A DNA stretch of 64,000 bases from Nonomuraea dietziae (GCF_014195505.1 NZ_JACIBV010000001.1:8060001-8124000); one strand, 5' to 3'. Numbered from the stretch's first letter, positions 15,253 through 24,514 are shown. Made by a program: numbers and translations. The notes: generated by a model not told the origin, from the sequence alone.

Positions 15253-18180
15253 GTGCCCAGGATCGAGTCCACCGCCGCCCGCCTGGCCAAGCTCGGCTTC
15301 GCCGATCCGGCCCGTGCCGAGCGCCTGGTCCAGGAGGCCGGCGCCGAATGGCTGCTCGACGACTTCGCCGCCGTCGCCGATCCCGACCTCGCCCTGCTGT
15401 CGCTGACCCGGGTGGCCGAGCGGGAGTCCGGCCTGCTCGACGCGCTCCGCTCCGACGAGGGGCTGCGCTCACGGTTGCTCGGCGTCCTGGGGGTGAGCGC
15501 CGCGCTCGGCGAACACCTGGTCACCCATGAGGGCCACTGGCGCTCCCTGGCGGGCGAGCAGGCCGTCCTGCGCCCCGGTGAGGGCGAGCTGAGGGCCGCC
15601 CTCCTGCGCGCGGTCGGGGCCGAGCCCGCCGACGGCCAGCCACGGGCGAGCGTGGCCTCTCCACGACGCGAGCTCAAGAGCGCCTACCGCGAACGGCTGC
15701 TGCGCCTGGCCGCCCGCGACATCACCGGCGCCGCCTCCTTCACCGAGGTCACCGCGGAGCTGTCCGACCTGGCGGGCGCCGCGCTGGAGGCCGGCCTCGC
15801 GGTCGCGAGGGCCGAGACCGGCCCGGGCGGGCTCACGGCCGAAGAGCTCTCGACGGTACGGCTGGCCGTGATCGGCATGGGCAAGTGCGGCGCGCGCGAG
15901 CTCAACTACATCAGCGACGTCGACGTGATCTTCGTCGCCGAGCCCGCGGAGGGCGCGGACGAGACCAAGGCGCTGCGCGTGGCCACCCGTCTGGCGCAGG
16001 GCATGATGCGCGCCTGCGCCGAGCTCTGGGAGGTCGACGCGGGGCTGCGCCCTGAGGGCAGGGCGGGCCCCCTGGTCCGCACCCTCACCAGCCACCTGGC
16101 CTACTACCGGCGCTGGGCCAAGACCTGGGAGTTCCAGGCGCTGCTCAAGGCCAGGCCGGTCGCGGGCGACGCCGAGCTGGGCGCGGCCTACGTCTCGGCC
16201 GTCGACGAGCTGGTCTGGCACGCCGCCTCCCGCGACAACTTCGTGGAGGACGTCCAGGCGATGCGCCGCCGCGTCGAGGCGCACGTGCGCGAGGACGGCG
16301 AGCGGCAGCTCAAGCTCGGCCCAGGGGGGCTGCGCGACATCGAGTTCGCCGTCCAGCTGCTCCAGCTCGTGCACGGAAGGCTCGACCCGCTGCTGCGCCG
16401 CAGGGCCACGCTTCCCGCCCTCGCCGCGCTGTCCAGGGGCGGCTACGTCGGCAGGGAGGACGCCAGGGGCCTGGCCGAGGCCTACACCTTCCTGCGCCAG
16501 GTCGAGCACCTGCTGCAGTTGCACAGGCTGCGCCGTACGCACATCGTGCCCTCGGCCCCCGGCGACCTGCGCAGGCTCGGCAGGGGGCTGAGGCTCGGCC
16601 CCGACCCCGAGGCGGAGTTCGTCAGGCAGTGGAAGAAGCACGCCAGGGAGGCGCGGCGGCTGCACGAGAAGCTCTTCTACCGGCCGCTGCTGCAGGCCGT
16701 GGCGAGGCTGCCCGACTCCGAGACACGCCTGTCCACCGCCGCGGCCACCGCCCGGCTGAAGGCGCTGGGCTTCGGCGACCCCTCGGGCGCGCTGCGCCAC
16801 ATCGCCGCGCTCACCACGGGCGTGTCCAGGCGCGCGGCCATCCAGCGCACGCTGCTGCCGGTCATGCTCGGCTGGTTCGCCGACACCCCCGATCCCGACG
16901 CGGGCCTGCTGGGCTTCCGCCAGGTCAGCGACCAGCTCGGCACGACGCCCTGGTACCTACGGCTGCTGCGCGACGAGACCGCCGTCGCCGCCAGGATGGC
17001 GCGCGTCCTCGGCACCAGCCGCTACGCCACCGACCTGCTCACCCGCGCGCCCGAGGCCGTCGCCATGCTCGGCTCCGACGCCGACCTGGAGGCCAGGCCC
17101 TTCGCGGCGCTGAGGGCCGAGGCGGCCGCCGCCGTCTCCAGGCACGACGACGCCGAGACCGCCGTCGCCTCCGTCAGGGCGCTGCGGCGCAGGGAGCTGT
17201 TCCGTACGGCCGTCGCCGACCTGTCGGGCCTGACCGACATCGAGCAGGTCGGGGTGGCGCTGTCGGAGCTGAACGACGTGACGATCCAGGCGGCGCTCGA
17301 CGCGGCGATCGCCAAGGTGCGGCTGGAGAGCAGGGGCGAGTCGCCTGGCAGGTTCGCGGTCATCGCGATGGGCAGGCTCGGCGGCATGGAATGCTCCTAT
17401 GCCAGCGACGCCGACGTGATGTTCGTCTGCGACCGCATGGAGAGCGCCTTCGCCGTGGCCAACGAGCTCAGGCGGCTGCTGGCGCTGCCCGCGCCCGATC
17501 CGCCGCTGCTGATCGACCCCGACCTGCGGCCCGAGGGCAGGCAAGGGCCGCTGGTGCGCACGCTGGCCTCCTACCGGGCCTACTACGGCAGGTGGTCGTC
17601 GCCGTGGGAGTCGCAGGCACTGCTGCGCGCCCGCTTCAGCGCCGGCGACGCCGAACTCGGCCAGGCGTTCGTCTCCATGATCGACGAGCTGCGCTACCCG
17701 CCGGGCGGGCTGCCCCTCGAGTCGGTGAGGGAGATCCGCAGGCTGAAGGCGCGCATGGAGGCCGAACGGCTGCCGCGCGGCGCCGATCCCGCCCTGCACA
17801 CCAAGCTCGGCAGGGGCGGGCTGTCCGACGTCGAGTGGGTGGCCCAGCTGCTGCAGCTCCAGCACGCGGGCTCGTTGAGCTCGCTGCGCACCACCAGGAC
17901 CCTCGAGGCGCTGCGCGCGGCCGTGCACGAGGAACTGCTCGAAGCGGACGAGGCGCGGGTGCTGGCCGACAGCTGGCGTTTCGCCTCCCGCATCCGCGAC
18001 GCGATCATGCTCGTGAAGGGCAGGGCGGGCGACATGGTGCCCACCGACGTCAACGAGCGGCGGCTGATCGCAGGGACGCTCGGCTATCCGCCCGACGGCT
18101 CGGAGGACTTCGTCGACGACTACCGCAGGGTGACCCGCCGCGCCCGCAAGGTCGTGGAGAGAGTCTTCTACGGGGATTGA
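15253..18180 (+). CDS. glnE: Bifunctional glutamine synthetase adenylyltransferase/deadenylase
   Basis: 975 residues, normal for the family. Two nucleotidyltransferase halves are visible: the N-terminal one at about 208-227 (GMGKCGARELNY, then SDVDVIFV; deadenylylating half) and the C-terminal one at about 706-725 (GRLGGMECSYASDADVMFV; adenylylating half). Both keep the DxD metal pair and are each followed by LRPEGR, GPLVRTL and the helical LGRGGLxD(I/V)E(F/W) block of GlnD_UR_UTase type. It modifies the Tyr loop of the GlnA1 encoded at 27988-29412. GTG start with GAGG upstream. Followed closely by two genes for envelope proteins. Confidence 0.96.
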   Translation: MPRIESTAARLAKLGFADPARAERLVQEAGAEWLLDDFAAVADPDLALLSLTRVAERESGLLDALRSDEGLRSRLLGVLGVSAALGEHLVTHEGHWRSLAGEQAVLRPGEGELRAALLRAVGAEPADGQPRASVASPRRELKSAYRERLLRLAARDITGAASFTEVTAELSDLAGAALEAGLAVARAETGPGGLTAEELSTVRLAVIGMGKCGARELNYISDVDVIFVAEPAEGADETKALRVATRLAQGMMRACAELWEVDAGLRPEGRAGPLVRTLTSHLAYYRRWAKTWEFQALLKARPVAGDAELGAAYVSAVDELVWHAASRDNFVEDVQAMRRRVEAHVREDGERQLKLGPGGLRDIEFAVQLLQLVHGRLDPLLRRRATLPALAALSRGGYVGREDARGLAEAYTFLRQVEHLLQLHRLRRTHIVPSAPGDLRRLGRGLRLGPDPEAEFVRQWKKHAREARRLHEKLFYRPLLQAVARLPDSETRLSTAAATARLKALGFGDPSGALRHIAALTTGVSRRAAIQRTLLPVMLGWFADTPDPDAGLLGFRQVSDQLGTTPWYLRLLRDETAVAARMARVLGTSRYATDLLTRAPEAVAMLGSDADLEARPFAALRAEAAAAVSRHDDAETAVASVRALRRRELFRTAVADLSGLTDIEQVGVALSELNDVTIQAALDAAIAKVRLESRGESPGRFAVIAMGRLGGMECSYASDADVMFVCDRMESAFAVANELRRLLALPAPDPPLLIDPDLRPEGRQGPLVRTLASYRAYYGRWSSPWESQALLRARFSAGDAELGQAFVSMIDELRYPPGGLPLESVREIRRLKARMEAERLPRGADPALHTKLGRGGLSDVEWVAQLLQLQHAGSLSSLRTTRTLEALRAAVHEELLEADEARVLADSWRFASRIRDAIMLVKGRAGDMVPTDVNERRLIAGTLGYPPDGSEDFVDDYRRVTRRARKVVERVFYGD

Positions 18181-18218
18181 TTGCGGGGCCACGCGCGGAG
18201 GTGTATCAAGAGCGCGGG

Positions 18219-19253
18219 GTGATCGGTTTGCTGTCTGTTTACGTGGACCTGGCGCTCGGCCTGGTGACGTCGTTCCTGCTGCTTTCGCTGCTGGTCAGCG
18301 GGCTCAACGAGGGCTTCGTCAGGCTGCTGTCGATCCGCAGCAAGTTCCTGTGGGCCTACCTTCGCGACACCATGGACGGCGCGGCGCCCTCGGGCCATTC
18401 GTGGCTGCCCAGCAGGGTCTCCGACGTCTTCGCCAAGCTGCCCTTCTCCGAGGATCCGCGCCCCGCGCATAACGAGCAGCCCGCTCCCTCCGAGGTCGCC
18501 CCCGTGCCCGAGCGTGAAGGCGCCCTGACCGGCCTGTTCTACCAGCGGGTCCGCGAGATCGACTACGGCCGGCGGGGCAGGACCAGCATCTCCGACATCC
18601 CGCCCGAGCGGTTCTCGGTGGCGATGATGGAGATGGCCTCCGCGGAGAAGGACGGCGTCGAGGGGCTGCTGGCCAAGCTGCAGGCGGTCGGCAGCCCGCT
18701 GCACGGTCACCTGCAGGGCCTGTGGGAGGGCTCGCAGCGCGATCTCAACCGCTTCAGGCAGGGCGTCGAGCGCTGGTTCGACTCCGAGATGCAGCGCCTG
18801 TCCATGCTCTACAGGCGCTACGTCAAGTGGGTCGTGGCGGTGCTCGGCTTCATTGTCGTGCTGCTGTTCAGCATGGACGGCCTCGAGTACGCCAAGACGC
18901 TGCTGCGCGACAACGCCTACCGCTCGGCCGTCTCGGCGATCGCGGCAGGCGACAGCGAGCGGCTCGAACCGCTGCGCGAGGAGTGCGCCACGCCGGGCAA
19001 CCCGTACCGCTGCGTGACCGAGACGCTGAGCTCGCCCGCGCTGGTCAAGGTCTTCGACCACGCGATCGTCAGCGTCGTGATTCCCGAGGAGGGCGACCCG
19101 TCCCTGTCGTGGAACGGCGGCGTCTGGTGGGAGCGCCTCATCACCCTCAGCCACTGGCCAGGCTTCCTGGTCACCTATCTGGCGCTGCTGTTCGGCGCGC
19201 CCTTCTGGTGGGACGTCCTGCGCCGCATCACCGGCCTGCGCTCCACCAAGTAA
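18219..19253 (+). CDS. Membrane protein of unknown function downstream of glnE
   Basis: About 344 residues from GTG 18219 (GTG 18201 would add six residues; neither has a strong ribosome site). Hydrophobic segments are at about 5-28, in the middle (WVVAVLGFIVVLLF) and near the C-terminus (FLVTYLALLFGAPFWWDVL), with a long soluble region of alternating helices between the first two. The DPSLSWNGGVWWERL stretch precedes the last membrane segment. No family recognised with confidence. It starts 38 bases after glnE, probably in the same transcript. Confidence 0.7.
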   Translation: MIGLLSVYVDLALGLVTSFLLLSLLVSGLNEGFVRLLSIRSKFLWAYLRDTMDGAAPSGHSWLPSRVSDVFAKLPFSEDPRPAHNEQPAPSEVAPVPEREGALTGLFYQRVREIDYGRRGRTSISDIPPERFSVAMMEMASAEKDGVEGLLAKLQAVGSPLHGHLQGLWEGSQRDLNRFRQGVERWFDSEMQRLSMLYRRYVKWVVAVLGFIVVLLFSMDGLEYAKTLLRDNAYRSAVSAIAAGDSERLEPLREECATPGNPYRCVTETLSSPALVKVFDHAIVSVVIPEEGDPSLSWNGGVWWERLITLSHWPGFLVTYLALLFGAPFWWDVLRRITGLRSTK

Positions 19254-19295
19254 GATCACCTCACTCCCCCCATGGTTTCAGTGGGAGGAGTCCAC

Positions 19296-19823
19296 ATGTG
19301 GATGATCGCCGGGATCGTACTGGCCTCGACCGTCGTGGCGCCGGTGCCCGACGTCGCGGGCCAGGGCTTGGTGATGGCGGTGCAGGCGCTCAAGGACGCG
19401 GGCTACGAGCGCATCAAGTCCACCGACGTCAGCGGGCGGGGGCGCATCGTGGTCTTGCGGCGTGACTGGAAGGTCTGCCGTCAGCAGCCTGGCGCGGGAG
19501 CGGTGCGAACGGACACGCGGAGGCAGACGCAGGTCGAGCTCTCGGTGGTGAAGGTGGGGGAGAACTGCCCTGCGCGCGTGGAGGCGCCGGTCAGGCCGGG
19601 CTTCATGCCCGCGCTCTCGGGCAAGAGCGTCCGGGTCGCCCGGCAGTCGCTGCCGGGCCGTACGACCATCAGGATCACCGACGCCACCGGGCAGAACCGC
19701 CTCGTCTTCTGGGACACGGCCTGGCGGGTCTGCACCCAGACCCCCGCCGCCGGTCAGCCGCTCACGGGCGGCCCCGTGCTCCTGCGCACGGTGAAGTACG
19801 GCGAGGCCTGCCCCGCGCGCTGA
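19296..19823 (+). CDS. Exported protein with two PASTA-like repeats
   Basis: 175 residues from ATG 19296 behind GGGAGGAG. A short hydrophobic N-terminus (WMIAGIVLASTVVA) suggests export. Two similar units follow: VPDVAGQGLVMAVQALKDAGY... WKVCRQQPGAG... ENCPAR, and MPALSGKSVRVARQSLPGR... WRVCTQTPAAGQ... EACPAR. Each has the PASTA-like VP-x-L/V-x-G-x-x-x-x-x-A pattern and a matching Cys pair. Such proteins may bind peptidoglycan or be orphan PASTA modules. Third gene of the glnE group. Confidence 0.6.
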   Translation: MWMIAGIVLASTVVAPVPDVAGQGLVMAVQALKDAGYERIKSTDVSGRGRIVVLRRDWKVCRQQPGAGAVRTDTRRQTQVELSVVKVGENCPARVEAPVRPGFMPALSGKSVRVARQSLPGRTTIRITDATGQNRLVFWDTAWRVCTQTPAAGQPLTGGPVLLRTVKYGEACPAR

Positions 19824-19901
19824 CGGAGGCGCCGACGAGGTTCGGCGGCGATGCACGCCATGGCCGCCGAGCCCCGTCGGATTTGATACAGCGATCGATG
19901 C

Positions 19902-20279
19902 GTGAGTAGCCTCAGGCGCGTGGGGATCACAGTCGAACTGCTCCGCCATGAACCTCCTGCTCGGACCCTGGCCAAGGGCAAGCACCAGAAGAGGCCGGTG
20001 TTCACCGTCCTTGAGCGGGTGAACGACCCGGACGACCTTTTGCCGCAACTCCTCGACCGGGTGTACAACTCAGGGCGCACCCCCACCGTCGACCGTATTG
20101 ACCCCCATGGATACGTCATCTTCGATGAAGCCCAGGTCCGTTCGCTTCTTGTTGAGCTTCCCCAGTTGGCCAAAGTCGCCCACGAGGAATGGGCACAGCA
20201 GATGGTGCGCGAACTCCAGCGGCTCAGCACGGCTTGCTTGGCGACGCCTGGCCTCAAGCTGCGCTTCGACGGCGACTGA
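19902..20279 (+). CDS. Hypothetical protein
   Basis: 125 residues from GTG 19902 (GTG 19920 is another possible start); no clear ribosome site. The sequence is soluble and mixed alpha/beta, with HPKRPVF-like basic stretches (KGKHQKRPVFTVLE) and a Leu-rich C-terminal helix (LLVELPQLAKVAHEEWAQQM). Not recognised. It opens the accessory tract and is less G+C-rich than its neighbours. Confidence 0.5.
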   Translation: MSSLRRVGITVELLRHEPPARTLAKGKHQKRPVFTVLERVNDPDDLLPQLLDRVYNSGRTPTVDRIDPHGYVIFDEAQVRSLLVELPQLAKVAHEEWAQQMVRELQRLSTACLATPGLKLRFDGD

Positions 20280-20599
20280 CCGCTGGCGGCATCGGGGGCC
20301 AAGCGGCCGACGGACGCCCCTGTTCCTGGAACGCCGGCTTTCCTGTACTCCTCCGGGGCATGAAGCGCACCCTCTCGTGGGGCGCTGCCGGCGGATTGCC
20401 TCGCCGTGACTGGTGCGCGGCGGAGCGAAGAGCCGCGAAGTGGGAGGTTCGGGTGGGAGCCGGCGGGGTTCCGGTCATTCTGGGCGGCCGTAGCTGAGGC
20501 CGGGATTCCCGCTCGGCCTCGATCGGTGGCGGAGGGCGAACGAGATCACCTGGTGGCGCCAGATCTCGCCTCGGACGTGGTGGAAGCGGTGAGCGTGTC
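20280..20599. other. Gap without a supported gene
   Basis: 320 bases between a hypothetical gene and the ECF sigma factor gene. Short open frames exist, but none has a convincing start, codon pattern or known motif. It may be degraded coding DNA. No clear terminator seen. Confidence 0.4.
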
Positions 20600-21478
20600 T
20601 CACACAGGGTCTGGCAGGTGCGTCGATGCCAGCTTGGCGGGATCGGCCACGATCGCGATGGCGGCGATCCGGCCGTCGACGACCGTGAACGAGATGATCG
20701 AGAGCGGGGTTCCGTCCTCGCGCCACGAGACGTACCCGGGAAGGCCGTTGACGAGCACCGCTCGATGTCGTGCGACAGCGCCGGAGACCATCCGCGCACC
20801 GGCGGCGACCGCGGTGGCGCCGAGGGTGACGACCACCCCGTTCGGAGTGTCGACCGTCAGCCTCACGTCCGGGTCGAGCACGCGCAGCAGCGCCTCGAAG
20901 TCGCCGCCCCTCGTGGCCGCGCGGAAGGCTGTGATGACCTGTCGTTGTTCCGGTCCGACGAACGCCGGCCGCTCGTTCGCCCGTACCTTCCTTCGGGCGC
21001 GGCTGGCGATCATCTTGGTGGCGTCGGCGGACTTGCCGAGGATCTGACCGATCTCGGCGAACGGCACCCCGAACAGGTCGTGCAGCACGAACGTCAGCCG
21101 CTCGCTGGGCCCGAGCGCGTCCAGGACGACGAGCAGCGCGAGCCCCACCGAGTCGGCGAGCGCCACGACTTCCTCGGGCTCAGCGCTGTCGTCGACCGTT
21201 ATCACGAGCTCGGACAACCCGTCCCCGTAGGACGCCTCGGGGCGGACCTGACGGGACCGCAGGACATCCAGGCTGATCCGGCCGACCACCGTGGTCAGCC
21301 AGCCCGGCAGGTTCTCGATGGTCGTCGCGTCCTGGCGGGCGAGCCGCATCCAGGCCTCCTGGACCACGTCCTCGGCGTCGGCGTGCGATCCGAGCACGCG
21401 GTAGGCGACCGCGCTCAGCCGGTCGCGCTGGGCCTCGAACGCTTGGGCCAGCAGGCCCGTCCGGCTGGTGTCAGTCAT
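20600..21478 (-). CDS. ECF sigma factor with C-terminal SnoaL-like domain
   Basis: 292 residues from ATG 21478, with GAGGAA upstream. Region 2 (YRVLGSHADAEDVVQEAWMRL) and region 4 (LTFVLHDLFGVPFAEIGQIL) are both clear. Residues about 180-290 form an NTF2/SnoaL-like domain (FRAATRGGDFEALLRVLDPDV, GLPGYVSWREDGTPLSIISF). This layout is that of SigJ/ECF41-type factors, in which the extra domain controls activity in place of an anti-sigma factor. A VOC protein gene lies 70 bases upstream on the same strand and may be co-transcribed. No carboxymuconolactone decarboxylase gene, often a partner of this group, is seen. Confidence 0.88.
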   Translation of the reverse strand: MTDTSRTGLLAQAFEAQRDRLSAVAYRVLGSHADAEDVVQEAWMRLARQDATTIENLPGWLTTVVGRISLDVLRSRQVRPEASYGDGLSELVITVDDSAEPEEVVALADSVGLALLVVLDALGPSERLTFVLHDLFGVPFAEIGQILGKSADATKMIASRARRKVRANERPAFVGPEQRQVITAFRAATRGGDFEALLRVLDPDVRLTVDTPNGVVVTLGATAVAAGARMVSGAVARHRAVLVNGLPGYVSWREDGTPLSIISFTVVDGRIAAIAIVADPAKLASTHLPDPV

Positions 21479-21548
21479 CCTGTGGTTTCCTCGGATCTGC
21501 TTGCTCATGGGTCATGACGGCCTGGATCGTCGCATGGTCTACGGTCGG

Positions 21549-21956
21549 TCAGCCATCGGCACGGTTTCGGCGGCGCTGCTGGCGGAGGGAGATCCGGTTG
21601 CCGTCCGGATCCACCGCCTCGATGCGAACGCCGAACGGGTAGTCCTCCGGTTCGGGCTGGTCGAATGTCACGCCTCGCCGGCGAAACACCTCGAAATCCT
21701 TCCTTAGATCATCCGACTCGAGGATGAGCGCACCGGCGGCGGCATCCGGCCGCTTCTCGACCGGCTGTCCCTCGGCCTGCGCATGCGACCAGAGGAGGAT
21801 CTGGACCGGACTGCCGGCGACGCCCACGGTGAGGAAGCGTCCTTCCGGCCCCGGGTAGTCGACGCGCTTCTCCAGTCCGAGCCCTTCGGTGTAGAACTTC
21901 AGCGCGCGGTCCTGATCGGTGACGTGGACCGTCACATACATAAGGTTCGTCAGCAC
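21549..21956 (-). CDS. VOC (glyoxalase/bleomycin-resistance-like) protein
   Basis: 135 residues from GTG 21956 with GGGAG six bases upstream. YVTVHVTDQDRALKFYTEGLGLEK opens the first beta-alpha-beta module; EAVDPDGNRISL closes the second and carries the usual metal-side region. Substrate unknown. It lies upstream of the SigJ-like sigma factor on the same strand; the two may form an operon. Confidence 0.85.
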   Translation of the reverse strand: MLTNLMYVTVHVTDQDRALKFYTEGLGLEKRVDYPGPEGRFLTVGVAGSPVQILLWSHAQAEGQPVEKRPDAAAGALILESDDLRKDFEVFRRRGVTFDQPEPEDYPFGVRIEAVDPDGNRISLRQQRRRNRADG

Positions 21957-22142
21957 CCTGATCTCCCATCTCGTTGTTGGTCCGACGACCGTGGGCGTAC
22001 ACGGCCGTCGCTCCTATGACGGGCGCGGGCGCCAGAAGGTAACGAACGGACCGAGCTCTCCTGGCAGAGTGACCAGACAGCTGTTCATCTGCGGCTCGCC
22101 GCAGCCCCTGCTCGCGGCGAACGCGTCCATCCGCGCGCAGCT

Positions 22143-22512
22143 TGGGATCGGGGCGAACCATCGTGGGCTTCCGCCACCCTCGACGACGACGCCGCCGAGC
22201 TTGCCGAGACACTCGACACCATCCCGGTGGGCCTGGCCGCCCTCCGCGGCGGCCGCGACCCTGACCTGCCGGCGGGCAGCCACAGCCTCGTAGATCAGCC
22301 CGTCACGGCAGGCGCCGTTTGGACGGAGTGGCTGATCCGCTATCTGGCCATCCTGCGCGAGCGTCCTTCTGGGGCGATCGCGGCAGCCATCCGCGCCCAC
22401 GCTGACCAGGGCGGTTCCTACGATGACCTGGCCGCCGCCATGTAGGTGAGCCGGATCACCGGGCAACGGCGTCACAACCGGCGGCAGAAGCCTCCGAAAC
22501 CCGCAGAGAGAC
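22143..22512 (+). pseudogene. Helix-turn-helix protein interrupted by an in-frame stop
   Basis: One frame reads AELAETLDTIPVGLAALRGG, VWTEWLIRYLAILRERPSGA and GGSYDDLAAAM, then TAG at 22443-22445, then VSRITGQRRHNRR in the same frame. The stop falls exactly in the turn of a SYDDLAAAMxVSRxTxQxR helix-turn-helix, so the TAG has replaced a residue inside the motif. No convincing upstream start is present. The left boundary is approximate. Confidence 0.5.
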
Positions 22513-22546
22513 GGGCCACCACACAGCCCCGACGCCCAGCGCGGGG

Positions 22547-22764
22547 CAGCGGCTGGCCCTCCTCACCGCCCGGGAACTGGAGACGGTCAAGCTCGTGGCG
22601 CTCGGCCTCTCCAACGACGAGATCGCCGAGCGCCTCGTCTCAGTCCGCTCACTGCCAAGACCCACATCACCAGGGCCATCGCCAAGCTGAACGTGCCCGA
22701 CAGGCTCCAGTTGGTCATCCTGGCCTACGAGAGCGGCCTGATACGGCCTGGCGCGTGGCGATGA
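22547..22764 (+). pseudogene. LuxR/NarL-type HTH fragment with one-base frameshift
   Basis: LTARELETVKLVALGLSNDEIAERLV is followed after a single missing base (near 22640) by SPLTAKTHITRAIAKLNV and PDRLQLVILAYESGLI, ending at TGA 22762-22764. Together these form a complete C-terminal GerE/LuxR domain. The receiver domain expected upstream is absent. A truncated, frameshifted response-regulator relic. Confidence 0.75.
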
Positions 22765-22928
22765 TGCCGGAATGGAGGGGGAGTGAGATGCGCGGGACCG
22801 GCCCCTCGGGCGGCGCGACCAGCCGGCCATCGGCAACGCGTACGTGCTGCTGCACGGGTCTCTCGTGGCGCGACCGGGCTCGCCACGCAGGTGGTCGCCC
22901 ACGGTGTGTAGCCGTGGGTCAGCCTCTC

Positions 22929-22956
22929 CGTGTGCGGACTCTTCGATCCGCACACG
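22929..22956. terminator. Hairpin after small secreted protein gene
   Basis: Perfect 10-bp stem CGTGTGCGGA / TCCGCACACG with an 8-base loop, 24 bases beyond the stop of the minus-strand gene ending at 22981. No T tract. Confidence 0.45.
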
Positions 22957-22980
22957 AAGTGGAGAACGATCTATCTGGTA

Positions 22981-23298
22981 TCAGGATTTCGTCGAGTAGC
23001 CGTAGGAGCCCAGGCTGGGATAACTGGCGTTACAGGATGCGATCGAGGTTGCCCCTGCCTCGACCCACGACCCGTAGTACCGGACCTTCTTGAACGTGTC
23101 CGGGTTCCAGCAGTCGGCCCATGCGCGTACGTAGCCGCTGCCAGAGTTGCAGTAGGCCCAGGATGCGCCTCCGCCACTCCGCACGCCCTTCTCGCAGTCG
23201 CCGATCATCATCGCCGATCCAGCATGTGCAGCAGCAGGCAGCGTTGCGACAGCCAGGCCGAGCGCTGTGACGGTGGAGACGGTGAACTTCCTGATCAT
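22981..23298 (-). CDS. Small secreted cysteine-containing protein
   Basis: 105 residues. Signal peptide about 1-26 (cleavage after AAHA). The mature part has four Cys (GDCEKG, AYCNSG, ADCWNP, ASCNAS), probably two disulfides, and is rich in Gly, Ser, Tyr and Trp. It resembles the many small exported proteins of filamentous actinomycetes. Function unknown. The upstream DNA is unusually A+T-rich for this window. Confidence 0.65.
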   Translation of the reverse strand: MIRKFTVSTVTALGLAVATLPAAAHAGSAMMIGDCEKGVRSGGGASWAYCNSGSGYVRAWADCWNPDTFKKVRYYGSWVEAGATSIASCNASYPSLGSYGYSTKS

Positions 23299-23427
23299 TG
23301 ATTCCCCTTGTCGACGATGTGATGGCTGTTGCAGACGCTAGGGGAAGGCGTTATTGATCCCTTATTGCTTCACTGAAGGGGGAAATCGCAGCACTGATCT
23401 TGAATGGCAGAATCCTCGTCCTCCGGG

Positions 23428-23805
23428 TCACAGCGCCTCCACGGTGCAGACCCCCTGCCCTGGCGGACCACCCGGCTCGGCGTCCATCCAGGCCGGCGGA
23501 CCCAGCACTGCGTACACCTGCTCGGGGAATGACAGGTCCTCGTCATCCAGGACTGGCTCCAGCCGCTCGACGATCTTGAGGAACGTCCTCCACACGGCGC
23601 GCTCGGTTCGGTAGCGCTTCAGAATTTTGGCGATGACCTCGAGCACGCCCAACCGCTCGGCGACTGTGGTGGCGCTGGCAACGGCGTTCGGGCAGCTGCT
23701 GGCGGCCGGGTACGCAGCGGGAAACGGGGCCGGGACGAGTCCGGCCGACTGGTGTGGCAGACGGTCCTGAGCCGGCCCGTTGGGTGCGCGATCACGTGTG
23801 GACAC
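23428..23805 (-). CDS. Possible hypothetical protein
   Basis: Open frame of 125 codons. The N-terminal third is Pro/Ala-rich. The rest reads VAERLGVLEVIAKILKRYRTERAVW, then FLKIVERLEPVLDDEDLSFP, plausible helical protein sequence. No family, ribosome site or partner recognised. It could be a remnant. Confidence 0.3.
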   Translation of the reverse strand: MSTRDRAPNGPAQDRLPHQSAGLVPAPFPAAYPAASSCPNAVASATTVAERLGVLEVIAKILKRYRTERAVWRTFLKIVERLEPVLDDEDLSFPEQVYAVLGPPAWMDAEPGGPPGQGVCTVEAL

Positions 23806-24112
23806 CGCCCTGAGGCATGATCGCTGAAGTGCGGCTCACCACATCGGTGACTCCTTGAAGCCAACACCCGACCGCCCTGGAGGAGTCGTCGTGACCATGC
23901 CTGAACACGTCACACCCTGGCGCGGCGCTCGCTACGACATGCCTGTCGGTCAGCAGCTGGAGCGCTGCAACGAGTAATCGTGATCAATGAGGCCCACGGG
24001 TCCACACGCGCTGCCGCCTGGATGCCCGTGTCCGGCCTGGACGATGGGCAACCGTCTCCGGCAGCGATCGACGGCCTCTGGATGATCAATGCGTGAGCGA
24101 CGGGCGGGCCGC
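23806..24112. other. Gap without a supported gene
   Basis: About 300 bases in the accessory tract. Only very short open frames are present (for example a 28-codon one near 23891). No repeats or hairpins of note. Confidence 0.35.
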
Positions 24113-24514
24113 CTATTCGACGCGTTCGGCGTTGGAGTCGTAGCCGCCTCCGTCCGGGTAGACCCACGCTCCGGTGAGGCTGTGGCTGTCCGGACTGAAG
24201 ACGCCCTGATAGTAGGCAGGAGAGCCTCGCTCGCCCGCCCAGATGGTGAGGGTGTCGCCCTCTATTTCATAGGTGTAGTCGAGGGTGCTGCCATCGTCGC
24301 CGTAATAGCGAGACTTGATGTCGGCGCTGGGCTCGGCCATCAGCTTTCGTTCCCGGCCGATGATCTCGATGCCGTGTGCGCCGCCAAGGTGCACATCCTG
24401 CTGGAGGAAGAAGTCGTTCAGCCAGCGGTAGGTCACGGTTCCCTCGTGCCCTCCGGTGATCTTCCAAGTGCCGACGAGCCTGGACAGGGCCTGCAGTGCT
24501 GGGTCGTTGGTCAT
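24113..24514 (-). CDS. Lipocalin-like/DUF1579-type beta-barrel protein
   Basis: 133 residues. ALQALSRLVGTWKITGG at the start, YRWLNDFFLQQDVHL, GIEIIGRERK and LDYTYEIEGDTLTIWAG are typical of small beta-barrel proteins of the DUF1579/heme-binding-lipocalin type, recalled without a search. No signal peptide. Ligand unknown. Isolated in the accessory tract. Confidence 0.65.
   Translation of the reverse strand: MTNDPALQALSRLVGTWKITGGHEGTVTYRWLNDFFLQQDVHLGGAHGIEIIGRERKLMAEPSADIKSRYYGDDGSTLDYTYEIEGDTLTIWAGERGSPAYYQGVFSPDSHSLTGAWVYPDGGGYDSNAERVE

Noticed and set aside
16629..18218. 5' extension of the membrane protein gene across glnE
   Set aside because: The upstream part is an out-of-frame reading of glnE; only the part from GTG 18219 looks like a protein.
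22898..22918. Hairpin CCCACGG/CCGTGGG as an RNA gene
   Set aside because: Only a 7-bp stem in degraded DNA; no further structure to support an RNA.
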